Shown piece by piece: positions 34,085-45,184 of a DNA stretch of 64,000 nucleotides. The position numbers and the translations under genes were made by a program. How positions within the stretch are numbered: the stretch's first letter is position 1; each line of letters begins with the position of its first letter. The stretch is from positions 10,059,099 to 10,123,098 of the forward strand of contig JAJHZJ010000311.1 in assembly GCA_023548195.1 (NCBI GenBank). The letters run 5' to 3'. The notes beneath the pieces are model-generated. The model ran no database searches and was not told where the DNA came from. It worked only from the letters and a program-made list of their open reading frames with translations. The DNA is from Bettongia penicillata ogilbyi. Taxonomy: Eukaryota; Chordata; Mammalia; Diprotodontia; Potoroidae.

Positions 34085-34209
34085 AACTGGGTTCATTTAG
34101 TAGCTATGTGACATAGGCAAGTATTTCTTCCAGAGCCTCAGTTTTCTCATTTGAAAAGTCTCATCTACCTCAGATAATTGTTGTGAAGAAGGTGTTTAGC
34201 ACTTGAAGT
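34085..34209 (+). mobile_element. MIR-like SINE, sense, truncated
   Basis: 'agtagctatgtgacataggc', 'cagagcctcagttttctcat', 'ttgaaaagtctcatctacct' and 'cagataattgttgtgaagaa' are the CORE and 3' body. Confidence 0.8.
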
Positions 34210-35335
34210 GATAGGCATTCAAGGGAATGGGGAATGTCATCATAAAGGAGGGAGAAAATACTTGAGGTTATTCCATATGGCAAAAGAGAGGAAGAAGGAC
34301 CTGATGGGAATGTAGAGCAGCCCTTTCAGAAAAATGGAGTTGGATAATGAAATATCATGCACGAGAAGTAGCAAGTGAGTCACTTTGGGCTGGAATGTAG
34401 AATATGTAAAGGGAAACAGTGAAGAATAAGCCTGAAGAGGGAGGCTGGAGTCAGATTGTAAAGAGCTTTAAATGTCCAAGGAATCTGTATTTTATCCAAG
34501 AGATATTGAAGGAACTCCTGAAGTTTTTTGAACCAGAGAGAATGAAATGGTCAGACCCATTCTTTAGAGATGTCACTGCTGTTGCCATTTGAGGACAGAT
34601 TGCTGAAGGGATGGACTAGCCAGAGGCAGGAAGACTAATTATGAGAATACTGTGATATTCCAGAAGAGAAGTGAGATCTTGAACCAGGCCTGCTGACATG
34701 TGAGGAGAGAAGAGTATGCACATGACAGATTGTCAAGACTTTGAAACTGATTGACTATTTGGGTCAAAGATGACTCTGAGATTTCAAACCAAGGAGAGGG
34801 AGAAAATGGTAGAGTCCTCAACAGAAATGATGAAGTTAGGAAATGGAATGCATCTAATTAGATGGAGAGCGAGATGATCATTGATTCTGTTTTTGAAATG
34901 TTGAGTTTGAGGTGCCTGTTGGACAACTAGTTGGAAATACTTATTACTCGATCTCAGAAGAAAGCTTAGGCTTGGATGTACACATTAGATCTAGGAGTTA
35001 TCCCTACAAATTATAACTGAACCCATCAGAGTTAATAAGAAAGAGGTCCAGGACAGAGGTTTGAAATAGACTCACAGATAAGGGATAGGAAAAGAATGAT
35101 GGTATGACATAGCAAAAGAGACTGATAGGTAAATAGGGAACCTAGGGAAAATAGTATCATGAAAACTAAGAGTGACTAGTCAAAAATCTCAAATACTATA
35201 GAGAGGTGAAAAAGAATGGAGACAAAGGAAAAGCTATTGGATTTAGAAATTAAGAGATCACCAGTTACTTTGGCAATAACAATTTCAGTTGAGTGATGAA
35301 TTCTGAAGCCAAACTGTAGGCACTGAAAAAGAAGT
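34210..35335 (-). mobile_element. L2-clade LINE, ORF2 region, antisense, degraded
   Basis: Segments follow the antisense order of an L2-like LINE: 'gcctgaagagggaggctgga', 'cagattgtaaagagctttaa', 'gaaatggtcagacccattct', 'gtttttgaaatgttgagttt', 'gaggtgcctgttggacaact', 'gaagaaagcttaggcttgga', 'gagttaataagaaagaggtc' and 'tcaagttgagtgatg'-like sequence near 35290. The same order occurs at 57240-57780 and 44200-44560. No long frame survives. Confidence 0.75.
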
Positions 35336-35339
35336 AAGA

Positions 35340-36480
35340 CAGACTACGGAAGCAATGAGTATAGATAGCTGTTTTTTATTTCGTTTTTTGTTTGTTTTTT
35401 TTTTCCTCAATTCGATGTGAAAGGGAGAAGTAGAGGTTGATAACAGGAAGGAATGGTAAGGGTCATGTCACTTTAAGAAGTGGTCCTTGAATTATTGCAT
35501 GTCCCTTCTACTACAGTATGCTGACTTTTCTTCATGAGTGTCTCCCATGGAGCATGAATTCAAGTTGTCTTTTTTCCTGTCTTCTTTGTATCTGGGAATT
35601 CTAGTTGTGCTGGAACCTAGCATTAAAAGATAGGGGACAGATGGCCAAAAAGCACACAAAAAAAAAATCAGGAGGGTGCTGCAATTTTAGGGATGACTGA
35701 ATCTTAAAGATCGTTTAGTTTCTCTGTTCCCCTGTATGGGCAGCCAGTGGCAATGTCCTTATGTATAATGCTTCCATCAGGATTTGGTGACTCAAGTGTC
35801 CTGGAACGCAACTGACAAATAAAAACTGTTGGTGCAGTGCTTTTGAGGCTGAAAGTGAACCACCCTGGATAAGATTAAGTACCAAAAGGTTTGGAACTGT
35901 AATTCCAGCAGCAAAAATATAAGCAACTTAAGCTTCTCAGCTTCATTCACTTTATAGAGGTTCTTCAGAGTTTCTAGTTAACAGTGAAACTAGATGTGAG
36001 CTAGAAATCCAATACAGCACTTTATTGTTCTTGCTTTGCTTTTTAAATTTTTTGGGGTGGAGAAAAGGAAAGGAGAATAGAGGAGAGGAAGAAAAATATC
36101 ATACTAATTGCAAAAAAGTTAAAAATGGAAAGAAAAAGATCTAACAAAAACATAAATGTGAAAAATAATTAAAATATCAGTCTTTTCTTAAAAGTGGATG
36201 GGGCAAGGGAGTCCAGAGTATTTTCTGCTTGGTATCTTCTTCCATTTTGTTTTTAAAGATAATCTTTATAAAGTTAATAATACTCACTTTCAATATATAA
36301 TTATTATACATAATTTAAAGATTTTCAAGTTTCCTACCAAATAGGCATTACCTCAATATTGAGAGTTTAACTCATTTGCAGTCCTTTGAGGTACCCAAAC
36401 TTGTATTTGAACTTAAATGAAAATATTTTTAAGGATCACAGAATATCTTTAATAATCACCATATATATACCTTGAGTGGT
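35340..36480. other. Non-genic stretch with T-rich and A/G-rich patches
   Basis: A T-rich run lies at about 35371-35405 and an AG-rich patch at 36058-36095. No repeat family or coding signal recognised in the rest. Confidence 0.4.
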
Positions 36481-36482
36481 GG

Positions 36483-36690
36483 GCAGATAGGTGGCACAGT
36501 AGATAGAGTGCCAGGCCTGAAGTCAGGGAGACTTTCTTTCCAAGTTCAAATCTTTCCTCAGACACTTACTAACCTGTGTAACCCTGGGCAAATCATTTAA
36601 TTCTGTTTTCCTCAGTTTCTCATCTATAGAAGGAAATGACAAACCATTCTAGTATCTTTTCACAAATAGTGAAAATATGATGGCATTGCT
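36483..36690 (+). mobile_element. tRNA-headed CORE-SINE
   Basis: Intact-looking tRNA-like head 'ggcagataggtggcacagta' with 'gatagagtgccaggcctgaa' (A-box area) and 'ccaagttcaaatctttcctc' (B-box), then 'taaccctgggcaaatcattt' and 'cctcagtttctcatctatag'. The 3' part 'aaatgacaaaccattctagt' is the MAR1-like tail. Confidence 0.9.
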
Positions 36691-37149
36691 TTTTTTCCCA
36701 GCACCATATGTACATGCTATGGTTCTTATCATAATGACTCTTCCTAAGGTCTTCTTCCTCTTGGTGATGGTGAAAGAGTATCATAAGCTGTGTAGTAGAA
36801 TAAAAGGGAATCTTTGCAAGCTGGCCTATACCTTCTATAGCAGGATTGTAAAAAAGTAGGAAGGAAGACTATGGGTTGTGTTTTGGAACTGGGTTCAACT
36901 CAGAAGCTCAGGAGCCAATATTTTGCATGTTGTCATTGAGGGGAGAGCCCAAGGTTTGACCAAACTTCAGGTGGACTAGAGTCTGACTACTCATTATTTT
37001 TATCTTTTGGGGGGATGATGCATGGAGGAGCTTCACTGTTATCACAAGCTCTTCATCCCTCCCCATCCTAGACGAATGGCAAGAAAGGATCAGGCAAGTG
37101 AGTGCAAACTTAGTGTTCCACTTAGAGGACTTCATATTGCCAGTGTTCA
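36691..37149. other. Non-genic stretch, nothing recognised
   Basis: Contains small open frames on both strands (36677-36859, 36908-37219) without motifs. No repeat family recognised. Confidence 0.4.
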
Positions 37150-37445
37150 GTGTCAGATAGTGATTCATGGATTCATAGAATTTAAGAGCAAGGAGGAAGG
37201 GACCTCAGAGATCATCTAACCATAGTATCCTTGGATAATATAGTCAGTGCTGGTTTGACAGATATTAGGCATTAGTACAACCCATTTTACAGATGAGGGA
37301 AAACTGAGACCCACAAAGGATCCATGCTTTGTTTCAAGATCATACAGTGGTAGTAGTAAATTAATAAAAGGTAGTGCTGCGATTCAGTCCTGAGATTTCT
37401 GCCTCTAAATCCAGCACTGTTTTTTTTTTCTTCTATTATACCAAT
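37150..37445 (-). mobile_element. MIR-like SINE, antisense
   Basis: 'gattcatagaatttaagagc', 'ggaagggacctcagagatca', 'cattttacagatgagggaaa' and 'gattcagtcctgagatttct' in antisense order, ending in a T run at about 37422. Confidence 0.8.
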
Positions 37446-37469
37446 TCATCTTCCTCCAACTCCCACATG

Positions 37470-37560
37470 TTTAATATGAAGATAGCAAAGCACAGAAAGG
37501 TGAAATAACTTGCATAATGTCAAATAGTTAATAAGTGGCAGTAACATCATAAAAATCATG
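37470..37560 (-). mobile_element. MIR-like SINE fragment, antisense
   Basis: 'gcacagaaaggtgaaataac' followed by 'ttgcataatgtcaaatagtt' and 'aataagtggcag' is a degraded antisense CORE. Confidence 0.55.
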
Positions 37561-38212
37561 GTGCACTAATACCACTCCAGGATCATTCCAGAATCAATAT
37601 GATCATTGTCTCTTCAGGATTTTCTATATTAGAGTTGACCCAGCACCAAGAAATGAGCCATTCTTCTCCAGGTACACAGACCCTGGTGTCGTCCAGGAAG
37701 AGGAGGTATCATTCTCCTTGCTTTATGCCTCCTTAAATTTGTGTTATTGACTGTTCATAAGCAGGTAAACTCTATACACTTTTGATGTTTCTTCACTCTT
37801 GCATTGTGAAAGCATCTTTAAAGGGAATAGCCATATATATGCCGCTATCTCTTCCACAATGTGATTTTCCCCTTCACAGTTTCAACATATTGCAGATCAG
37901 CATAAGAAATCAAATGGGAGTTTTTAGGGGGAATTTTGTGGAAGATGCAGAAAAAGTTTAAAAACTCAAAAATATATAAATATATGTACAGTATTGCAAA
38001 ATATCAACATATTTTATCTTTTAACATCATAATAATTTAGACTTCTTCCCGAGTGCAGAGGACCAAAAAATTTGATCTAAATTTTCCAGATCATGGGGGT
38101 AACATACCCTTAAACTGTGTGATGTGGAAGGGATAACTGTACAGTCAATCTTCACCTTTGGTGGAGGTAACATTCTTAGAAAATAACATGAAAGTAAAAA
38201 ATACAAATGTTG

Positions 38213-38217
38213 ATACA
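38213..38217. repeat. 5 bp target-site duplication, left copy (ATACA)
   Basis: ATACA precedes the LTR start TGTT and is repeated exactly at 38791-38795 after the LTR end TTTTACA. Confidence 0.85.
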
Positions 38218-38790
38218 TGTTATGGTAACTATGAGAATTTAAAGATCTTCCCCACCCATTAATGTCCCTGCCTATTAAGGAAAGCTTGATAAGGGGAGGC
38301 CCAAACTTTCTGTTGATTTTTTAATGAGGTACTGGCTCTCAAGGGTTGTGATGCCCTCTGGCTCTGAAAAGTATATAATTACTCTGAGGTGAGGTTTTTA
38401 CTTTGGGGCTTACTCATTGGAAGTGTTTGTTTGTCCAGATGAGACTCTGGGCAGCCTCTATGGAGCCCCCCTCCTTCCTTTGAGAACCCAGATGTTGGTG
38501 CTTCTCTCTCTGGTAACTATGTATGTATGGTCAGACAGTTATCTGTCCATTGATTTATGAGGTATGTATTGTTTACTGTCAGGCGGCTGGAAGCACTGTC
38601 TGTTGATTTTGATTTCTATGTATTTTCTCTGAAGTTTAGGGTGCTGACTTTCTCCCCTGAACTGAGTGATATATGTGCTTGATTAAAGTGATGGTTGACT
38701 GCTCAAAAGTTGCCTTTTCTTTTAGAAAAGCAGATCAAAGAACCTGTAATAGCAGACTCTCCTGTGTATGTTGGGGTCCTTGCTTTTACA
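38218..38790 (+). mobile_element. Solo LTR of an endogenous retrovirus, copy 1
   Basis: 573 bp, begins TGTTATGG and ends GCTTTTACA (canonical TG...CA), flanked by the exact 5 bp duplication ATACA. Contains a TATA-like 'gtatataattactctg' near 38371-38386 and an ATTAAA poly-A signal at 38682-38687, so the U3-R-U5 order is readable. A diverged relative lies inverted at 21549-22093. No gag, pol or env sequence flanks it, which is expected for a solo LTR left by recombination. The 5 bp duplication fits several ERV classes; the class is not assigned. Confidence 0.9.
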
Positions 38791-38795
38791 ATACA
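38791..38795. repeat. 5 bp target-site duplication, right copy (ATACA)
   Basis: Exact repeat of 38213-38217, immediately after the LTR end. Confidence 0.85.
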
Positions 38796-39266
38796 TTGAA
38801 CCTATGGGAAAATAGGGGGCTACATTCCCTCAGCCACCAAAAACTGTAATATTTCGCAGCTAACAATACTGTAGATATTCCAGCATGACAAACACCTTTA
38901 TTTTCTCTCTAAGCCACATCACTGGATTTGCACATTTGGGCTTAGAGCCCAAAGAGCTTGTACTATGTTTTGGGGGCATAATTCCAGTAGAAAACTTGAA
39001 TTTTACAAGAAAACAGTGAAAATATACAACAATGCATGAATATCTCTTTGAAACAGTAGGGTGAACAAGACTATTAAAGCACTGCATGGTAGACCAGCTA
39101 CTCCATGCAATTGCTGACATTGTACCTCTCATTGTTTTTTCTCCTACTATGTATAGTCATGAATATACACAGTGGCCACTGTGAAAGTGAAAATGAGGTT
39201 ACTAATAAAATCACTGGAATGCTTGAAGTTATGAAAGTTAAACACATGAATGTTGTACATCGCACA

Positions 39267-39320
39267 TTTATATATATACATATATGTACATATATATGCA
39301 TGTATATACATATGCATTTC
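39267..39320. repeat. (TA/TG/CA)n microsatellite
   Basis: 'tttatatatatacatatatg' and similar alternating units. Overlapping frames on both strands (39098-39379, 39105-39326) are products of this repeat. Confidence 0.85.
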
Positions 39321-39754
39321 ATGTAAGAGGTCAGTGAGGATGCAATAGCATTTTCCATACCTGCTTTCATTTTAATCATATTCTATCCTCTGTAAGTTAC
39401 ATATAACAATCTTTGATAGAACTATTACAGAGGAAAAATAATCTACATAAAGTATCTGACCAATGTTCATTGTCCCTTTAGTAGAGACTGCCAACAGTTT
39501 CCAAGTTTGGAGGATAGGTCCTGGGAACATTAGACTATGTTGTACCACTTCTGTTGCAGCTCTCCAAGGGATGTTCCCACTCAGATTTCTAAAACGGTAA
39601 AATCACTTGACCCGCAAAGGTGAAGGAAGCCATGACTGCCAACATTATGTTGGAAACTGAAACTGAAGTAGGAATACAGAAGGACAAATGATACTTCACT
39701 ATTCATTACACAATATTTCTGGGAAAATGAAGACATGACCAGGAAGTCAGAGAA

Positions 39755-39900
39755 ACGCAGAACTGGAAGGAATCTCAGAGGTCATTTAGTCTGACCCCCT
39801 CATGTGAAAAAATGAAGAACATCAGGCCCAGAATTTGAATCCAGATTCTCTTTTGCCAGAGCTCACTGAATTTAGAATTGAAGGAATCTGTGTTTGAATC
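39755..39900 (-). mobile_element. MIR-like SINE, antisense
   Basis: 'agaactggaaggaatctcag', 'aggtcatttagtctgacccc' and 'cccagaatttgaatccagat' are the antisense CORE, shortened in the middle. Confidence 0.75.
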
Positions 39901-39904
39901 TCAG

Positions 39905-40015
39905 TTCTTAAACTAGGAGTTCCTTAAGAATAGGGATTATTTTTACCTTTGTATCTCTAGCACTCACACAGCGATTAGTATATAAAAGGTGCTTAATAAA
40001 TGTTAGATGACTGAG
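39905..40015 (+). mobile_element. L2-type 3' tail
   Basis: 'ctaggagttccttaagaata', 'acctttgtatctctagcact' and 'aaaggtgcttaataaatgtt' form a well-preserved L2-like terminus, back to back with the SINE before it. Confidence 0.8.
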
Positions 40016-40135
40016 TGAACATCTCTACTACTTTCTCCATGTGTGGCCATAGGCATATTACTTGATCCAATAGAAACCAACAAATCTACCATATACCCAA
40101 GGCATTCATTGTTTTATACTTTGAAGATACAAATA

Positions 40136-40345
40136 TTATATATATATAATGTGTGTGTGTATGTGTATGTATATATACATATATGTGTGCATATATGTAT
40201 GTATGTGTGTATGTATATGTGTATACACCCACAGTTCCTTCAAGGTGTTTTAATTTTATTGGGAGGATATAATATGTAAACAGAAACGAATATATGTGTG
40301 TGTGTGTGTAGATATCTACACACACACACACACACACCTATGCAG
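40136..40345. repeat. TA/TG/TATG microsatellite cluster
   Basis: (TA)n, (TG)n, (TATG)n and (CA)n blocks at 40136-40225 and 40292-40337. The Tyr/His/Thr-rich frames on both strands are artefacts. Confidence 0.9.
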
Positions 40346-40394
40346 ATACGATCATCTGAGGAAAAAGAGAACAACAAAAATAGAAATAGCAATT

Positions 40395-40590
40395 CCAGGT
40401 TTACAAAGTCTTCTCTCACCTGATCTTCACAATGACCTTATTACGTAAGTAATATTTTTATCCCCATTTTATATGAGGAAACTGAGGCCACATGCCAAGG
40501 GTCATAGAGCTAGTATGTGTCCGAAGCAAGATTGCATTTGTGTCTTCCTAATTCTAAGTCCGTCACTCAAGCCACCAGACCATCCAGCAG
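40395..40590 (-). mobile_element. CORE-SINE, antisense
   Basis: 'caggtttacaaagtcttctc', 'cccattttatatgaggaaac', 'ccaagggtcatagagctagt' and 'cttcctaattctaagtccgt' in antisense order. Confidence 0.85.
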
Positions 40591-40594
40591 ACTT

Positions 40595-40760
40595 ATTAAG
40601 AGCTGGGGGAAATAAGGAAAGGCTTCCAGAAGGAGGTAGCATATAACCTGAGAATCAAGAGCCTGAGAGATTGAGAGAGGTAGCATATAACCTGAGAATC
40701 AAGAGCCTGAGAGATTGAGATAAAGGAAGGAATTCCACATGTATGGCACAGCCTGTACAA
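40595..40760 (-). mobile_element. L2-clade LINE fragment, antisense, with internal duplication
   Basis: 'aaggcttccagaaggaggta' and 'aattccacatgtatggcaca' with 'gcctgtacaaaggttatgga' match the antisense LINE segment also visible at 56985-57010. Contains an exact 2 x 44 bp tandem duplication. Confidence 0.65.
40633..40720. repeat. Exact 44 bp tandem duplication
   Basis: 40633-40676 and 40677-40720 are identical, each starting 'gaggtagcatataacctgag' and ending 'gcctgagagattgaga'. Identity with no difference in an otherwise diverged repeat suggests a recent event. Confidence 0.95.
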
Positions 40761-40974
40761 AGGTTATGGATCTCCGTTTCTTCATTTGTACTAGGACTAT
40801 GAAGGAGGGTATTAGACAACATGATATTTAATGTCCTTAAAAGTTCTAAATGTACGATTTTCCTCTGTAGCTAATGCTGCCCCTCAGATATCATAAAGCA
40901 CTTTGTTTCAAATTGTCAGAGGTATTTCTTTGTAATATTCTATATCTGTAATAAAATATTCTATATTTTTGTTT

Positions 40975-41490
40975 TCTCTCTTGCATCTATCCCCTTCTTT
41001 TCCATTCATAGAGCCACCACTCTAATTCTAGCACTCATTATCTCTTGCCTAGACTATTGTAACAACCTCTTAGTTGATCTCCCTATTTCTAGTCTCTCCC
41101 CTTACCGCAGAGATCATATTCCTAAATTCTAGTTGGGACCACATCACTCACCCTCTCAAGAATGTTTCATGACTCCCTCTTCCCCCTAGAACAAAATAAA
41201 AACTTCTCAGTTTGGTATTTAAAGCCTTTCACAATCTGGTTCTAGCTAATTTTTAAGTTCTATTTCATATTACCCCCCTTGACTTTAAGTTCCATCCAAA
41301 ATGGGCTCAGTATTCCATCTTCCACATTTATCCTTTACAAAGACTTTCACCCTGTTTGGAATGTGCTCTCCCTCCTCTTTTCTGCCTCTTAGAATCTTTA
41401 TATTCCTCCAAAGAAGAAGTATCACTTACTATGGGGAGCCTTTCCTGATTCTACTAGTTGATAGCATTCTCTCTCCTCAAATTATCCTCT
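40975..41490 (+). mobile_element. L2 LINE 3' region, sense
   Basis: Clear L2 order: 'ctagactattgtaacaacct', 'gggaccacatcactcaccct', 'ttaaagcctttcacaatctg', 'ctgtttggaatgtgctctcc' and 'gaagtatcacttactatggg' then 'gagcctttcctgattctact'. No intact frame; the 63-codon frame at 41301-41492 is part of it. Confidence 0.85.
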
Positions 41491-41493
41491 GAC

Positions 41494-41735
41494 TGGCAGC
41501 AATGTGGTGAGGTAGATGATGTTGTATCCAAAATACATGGGTTCAAGTCTCACCTCCGACCTACACTGGCTGTGTGACCTTGGGCAATCCGTCAACCTCC
41601 CTGTGCTGTAAGTAATTTTCTAAGATTGTAACTTGCAGGGAAGGTGCTGACCTGAAGGGGCAGAAGGAATTTATTCCCACAAGATTTTCTTGTGCTAATG
41701 AAATCAGAGGTCCAGTTCTGTCCCTTTGTTTGCTT
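41494..41735 (+). mobile_element. tRNA-headed SINE, second marsupial type
   Basis: 'ggcagcaatgtggtgaggta' (head), 'acatgggttcaagtctcacc' (B-box), 'ctgtgtgaccttgggcaatc', then the special 3' body 'gcagggaaggtgctgacctg' and 'gtgctaatgaaatcagaggt'. This tail differs from MIR and defines the second SINE type in the window. It starts four bases after the L2 relic. Confidence 0.85.
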
Positions 41736-42089
41736 TGTCTCCCAGTCTACTATAAGCCCATCCAAAGTAAGATTTCTTTTTCGTTTTTGCAGCTAGCTCT
41801 TAATAAGTGCTTGTGGAAATAAATCATACCCCATCTAGGCTCTAGGAGGACTGGGGTTATTTTGTATCTAGCTTTTTATCCTCCCCCAGGTCCTGGAATA
41901 AAGATTGTAGTTATTTTAAGATACAACCTCTGGGAAGATTTTGAACCTTAACAGATACCATGTTAGTAGGAATTAGACAAGGGCTAAGTGAAAGGAATAT
42001 TTGAGGAGTAGCCTGGCTAGAGTAGCCAGAAAGGATTAGAGAGGTCCATGTGGAAAAGGAGATGTGAACGAAAAAGAAATGTTATCTGT

Positions 42090-42285
42090 CACAGAATCAT
42101 AAAACACTAGGGAGAATATGGGAAATTATCTTAGAAGTCATTGAATCCAATTCTTACTTTGCAAAGGAGGGAAATGAGACTCCATGAGGTTAAGGCATTT
42201 GACCAAAGTCAAGCTGACATTTAGTGGCAATGAGACCATTGCTCAAGTCTCCTGACTCAGTCCTGTCCCCTTTAGCTTAATCATC
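42090..42285 (-). mobile_element. MIR-like SINE, antisense
   Basis: 'cacagaatcataaaacacta', 'gggaaatgagactccatgag', 'gttaaggcatttgaccaaag' and 'gctcaagtctcctgactcag' in antisense order. Confidence 0.75.
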
Positions 42286-42289
42286 CCTC

Positions 42290-42960
42290 AACACCCAGAG
42301 CCTTTATTTCTAAAGCCCTTTAAGAAACTTTGTATTAAAAGTCTAAGTGAAATGTTTGGAGACCCCTCAATTTCTGGCTTCCTCTTGCCGCCTTCATTTT
42401 ATTTCTAAAGAAGTGGATTGGGTGCCTCAAAGCCAGCCCTAGGTGCATCTGTCCTGGGATAAATGACTCAGACCATGCCTCCTGAGTTATGCCCCAGCTC
42501 TTACGAGCAGAAATTGGTGTTCCCAAAGGAAGCGGAGGAAGGCTGGGGGTGGAATCACGAGATTTTCAATAGTCCTTGTACAGGAAACAATAAAGTCATA
42601 GAATTGGGCGTATGTGCGGTGAATTGCGTGGGGCAGGCATAGAAAGAGTCTTTTTCTCTGGCTGGTCAAGGACCAAACGGAAAGCTGCTACTAACATACC
42701 AACTAAGTCATGGGGAGTTTGGAGCCTGGGGGTGTTTCAGCAGTTTTGCCTGCTTTTCATTTTCTGTGACTCTGATACCTCATTCCCTGGAGGCTTAGTT
42801 CGCACCCCGAACTGCCTCAGCTTCCTTGGCTGTGTGAGGAACTGTTCTGAAGCTGTGGGAAAATGATTTGCTAATCCCCTGAATCCTCTAGAAGACTGTC
42901 TTCATCCCATCGCAATTCCTTGTCTGTCTCTTCCATTTTTTTCTTTCAAAATTCTTTACT
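42290..42960. other. Non-genic stretch, nothing recognised
   Basis: Somewhat more GC-rich than its surroundings. The frames at 42335-42526, 42487-42669 and 42612-42866 lack known motifs. No repeat family recognised. Confidence 0.4.
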
Positions 42961-42995
42961 TTGAGTACCCTGAACTATTAAAAAAAAAAAAAAAA

Positions 42996-43085
42996 CTTCT
43001 TTAATAACTATTTTTAAACATATATGGTTTCCTTTGTAATCCCATGTCTTTTTCAAAATTTTGTTTTAATCAGTTCAAGAGGGAA
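42996..43085. mobile_element. Fragment of a mammalian-wide DNA transposon (hAT-like?)
   Basis: 'ataactatttttaaacatat' and 'ggtttcctttgtaatcccat' followed by 'gtctttttc' match the internal part of a dispersed element that also appears, inverted or complete, at 45185-45275 and 63572-63786. Family name not certain. Confidence 0.5.
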
Positions 43086-43100
43086 TCTTCTTAAGTAGAG

Positions 43101-43102
<2 letters not shown>

Positions 43103-43151
<49 letters not shown>

Positions 43152-43205
43152 TGTGTGTATGTGAGACAGAGAGAAACAGAGAGAGAAAGAGAGAGGGAGG
43201 GAGGA
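43103..43205. repeat. (TG)n followed by (AG)n microsatellite
   Basis: About 60 bp of TG repeats with two TA interruptions, then a purine-rich AG stretch. Likely polymorphic. The Ser/Leu/Thr/His frame at 43091-43318 is an artefact. Confidence 0.95.
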
Positions 43206-43829
43206 AGGGGGTGGGGGTCAGGAATTCCTGGCACTCTGGTGAAGTCTGTTAACCCATTGCAGGATGGTTTAAACGCATGAAATAGAATGCACAAGATTAA
43301 AAAGGAAATTAGTGACAATGAAATACACTTATCAGTACTCTCGCAGTCTGGATTACCATTTCAAAAGAGGACATTGCTACCCCTCCTCATCAGCGTCCTT
43401 GTTTACCTGGACATGCTTCCGCACCCAGAACTTTGATCTCTTGGTTGAGGAGTTCCTGGGCAGGATAAGCATTTCAGTAGGTCCTCCAATTGTTCTCACC
43501 TCACTCCCTGCTGAACTCTCTTAGAGTCTTCCACCTTCTCACTAGCCACCTTGCCCCACAAGATCACTCTTTTCCCCCCTCCCGCTTCATGCCCATTTTA
43601 GCTACCCTTTAAGTACCAAGTTGTTCATTCTCTTTCCGGTTCTTACTTCCATTGCTCTCATTTATCTTCCATTTTTTCCCTTCAAATATTCATTTCATTT
43701 ATTAAAATAGTTTTAATGTTTTGCTTAGTTCTTGCTTCATTTATTCTAGAAATGTTAGATGAGTTTGCACCCAAGCAGTATTTTCCCCAAAGGGATTACT
43801 CATGGATGTTTTAGACTTAATTGATAATC

Positions 43830-44830
43830 CATAAACATTTATTAAATGCCTCCAATGAGCCAGGCATTGTGCTAACTGCTAGGGATACAAAAAGAAGCAT
43901 AAAACAATCCATAACCCCAAGAAGCTTACAATCTAATGGGGGGGGACAACATGTAAACCCATATACAAAGCAATCTATATACAAGATAAATAGGAAATAT
44001 TTAATAGAGAAAGGCGATTGAGAAGGATAGGGAAAATATTTGTTTGGTTTTGGATTTGTTGAGATTAAGATGTCTATTGACATACAGTATGAGATGTCTG
44101 AAAGGCATTTGGAGATGTGAAATTGTAGGTCAGCAGAAAAGTTGAGGCAAGATAGGTAGATCTGAGAATTAGGTAATTAAATCTATGAAAGATGATGAGA
44201 TTACCAAGTGATACAGTATGAAGGTAAAAGAAAAGAGGACCCAGGACAGAATCCTGAGGAACACCTATAGTTCAAGGGTATGATCTTGAAGATCATCCAG
44301 CAAAGGAAATGGAGAAGCAGTCAGGTTGGTAGAAGGAAAACCAGGGGAGAATAGTGTCTTGAAAACCCAGAGGAAAGAGAATTTCATGGAGGAAAGTGGG
44401 TTCAAAAGTGTCAAAGGCTACAGAGGTCAAGGAGAATGGAAGCTGAGAAGAGGCCATTGATGTAATAATTAAGAGATTATTAGTAACTTGGGAGAGAGCA
44501 GTTTCAGTAGAATGATGAAGCTGAAATCTCGGTTGTAAGAAGTTAAAAAGAAAGGAAAAAATGGAAGCATCTATTGTAGACAGCATTTTGAAGGAATTTG
44601 ATTATAAATGGCAAAAGAGATATAGGACAATAGTCAGTGGGGATGAAAAGATCAAGTGAGACTTTTTTTTCTAGCATGGGGAAAATATAGGCATTTTTGT
44701 AGGCAGTAGGGAATGAGAGAATGAAAATAAATGAAAGAGTGGGGATGACAGAAGAGGCCATATGCTAAAAGAGATGGGATGGAATAAGATCATTTGAACA
44801 AGTAGAGGGGTTCAACAATAAGTCAGGCCA
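43830..44830 (-). mobile_element. L2-clade LINE, reverse-transcriptase region and 3' end, antisense
   Basis: On the minus strand the frame at 44761-44543 holds DYCPISLLPF, the LINE 'RPISLL' reverse-transcriptase motif, followed in 44586-44293 by HHSTETALSQVTNNLL, FDTFEPTFLHEIL and LGFQDTILPWF, the next blocks of an L2/CR1-type reverse transcriptase. The left end (43830-44010: 'catttattaaatgcctccaa', 'gccaggcattgtgctaactg') is the 3' terminus. Frameshifts, stops and mutated residues show it is dead, but it is the best-preserved copy of this LINE in the window. Confidence 0.9.
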
Positions 44831-44999
44831 CTTCATTACATGAAGTAGGAGTGAAGGAGGAAATTGTAGCCTAAGGAATCTGAGTTATAAGAGTTATGAA
44901 AACAGAACAGTGCTACAATGGGTGTTCATTAACTGTAAAATCATGGCCATGAAGATTAGATACAAACTGCAATTTTTCCCGCCAACTAAATAGCTTCAC

Positions 45000-45180
45000 A
45001 GACTTAGACATGGCAGGGATATTAGATATTTGTTATGATCCTGGCATTTTAAAGATTATTATACTGAGGCCCAGAGACAAGTAAATTAACCACATAGGTT
45101 TACAAAGAGAGTAAAAAGAAGAATCAGGATTCGAACCCAGATCCTTCAAGTCCAAATTCAGTGCTCAACACAGTTTAGAT
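45000..45180 (-). mobile_element. MIR-like SINE, antisense
   Basis: 'gatattagatatttgttatg', 'actgaggcccagagacaagt', 'caggattcgaacccagatcc' and 'aaattcagtgctcaacacag' in antisense order. Confidence 0.85.
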
Positions 45181-45184
45181 CAAT

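Larger units (their letters stand above)
37960..39000. mobile_element. Probable Tigger-like DNA transposon relic, split by an LTR
   Basis: Segments 'gtgtgatgtggaagggataa' and 'ctgtacagtcaatcttcacc' upstream, then 'tacattgaacctatgggaaa' and 'atagggggctacattccctc' downstream, read as one older repeat if the LTR at 38218-38790 is removed. Resemblance to Tigger-type (pogo) ends is from memory, so the family is tentative. No transposase frame seen. Confidence 0.4.

Noticed and set aside
21549..38790. The two similar LTRs considered as the ends of one 17 kb provirus
   Set aside because: They are in opposite orientation, clearly diverged, and no gag/pol/env sequence lies between them.
40043..40337. 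Tyr/Cys/His/Thr-rich frames on both strands
   Set aside because: Translation of TATG/TG/CA microsatellites.
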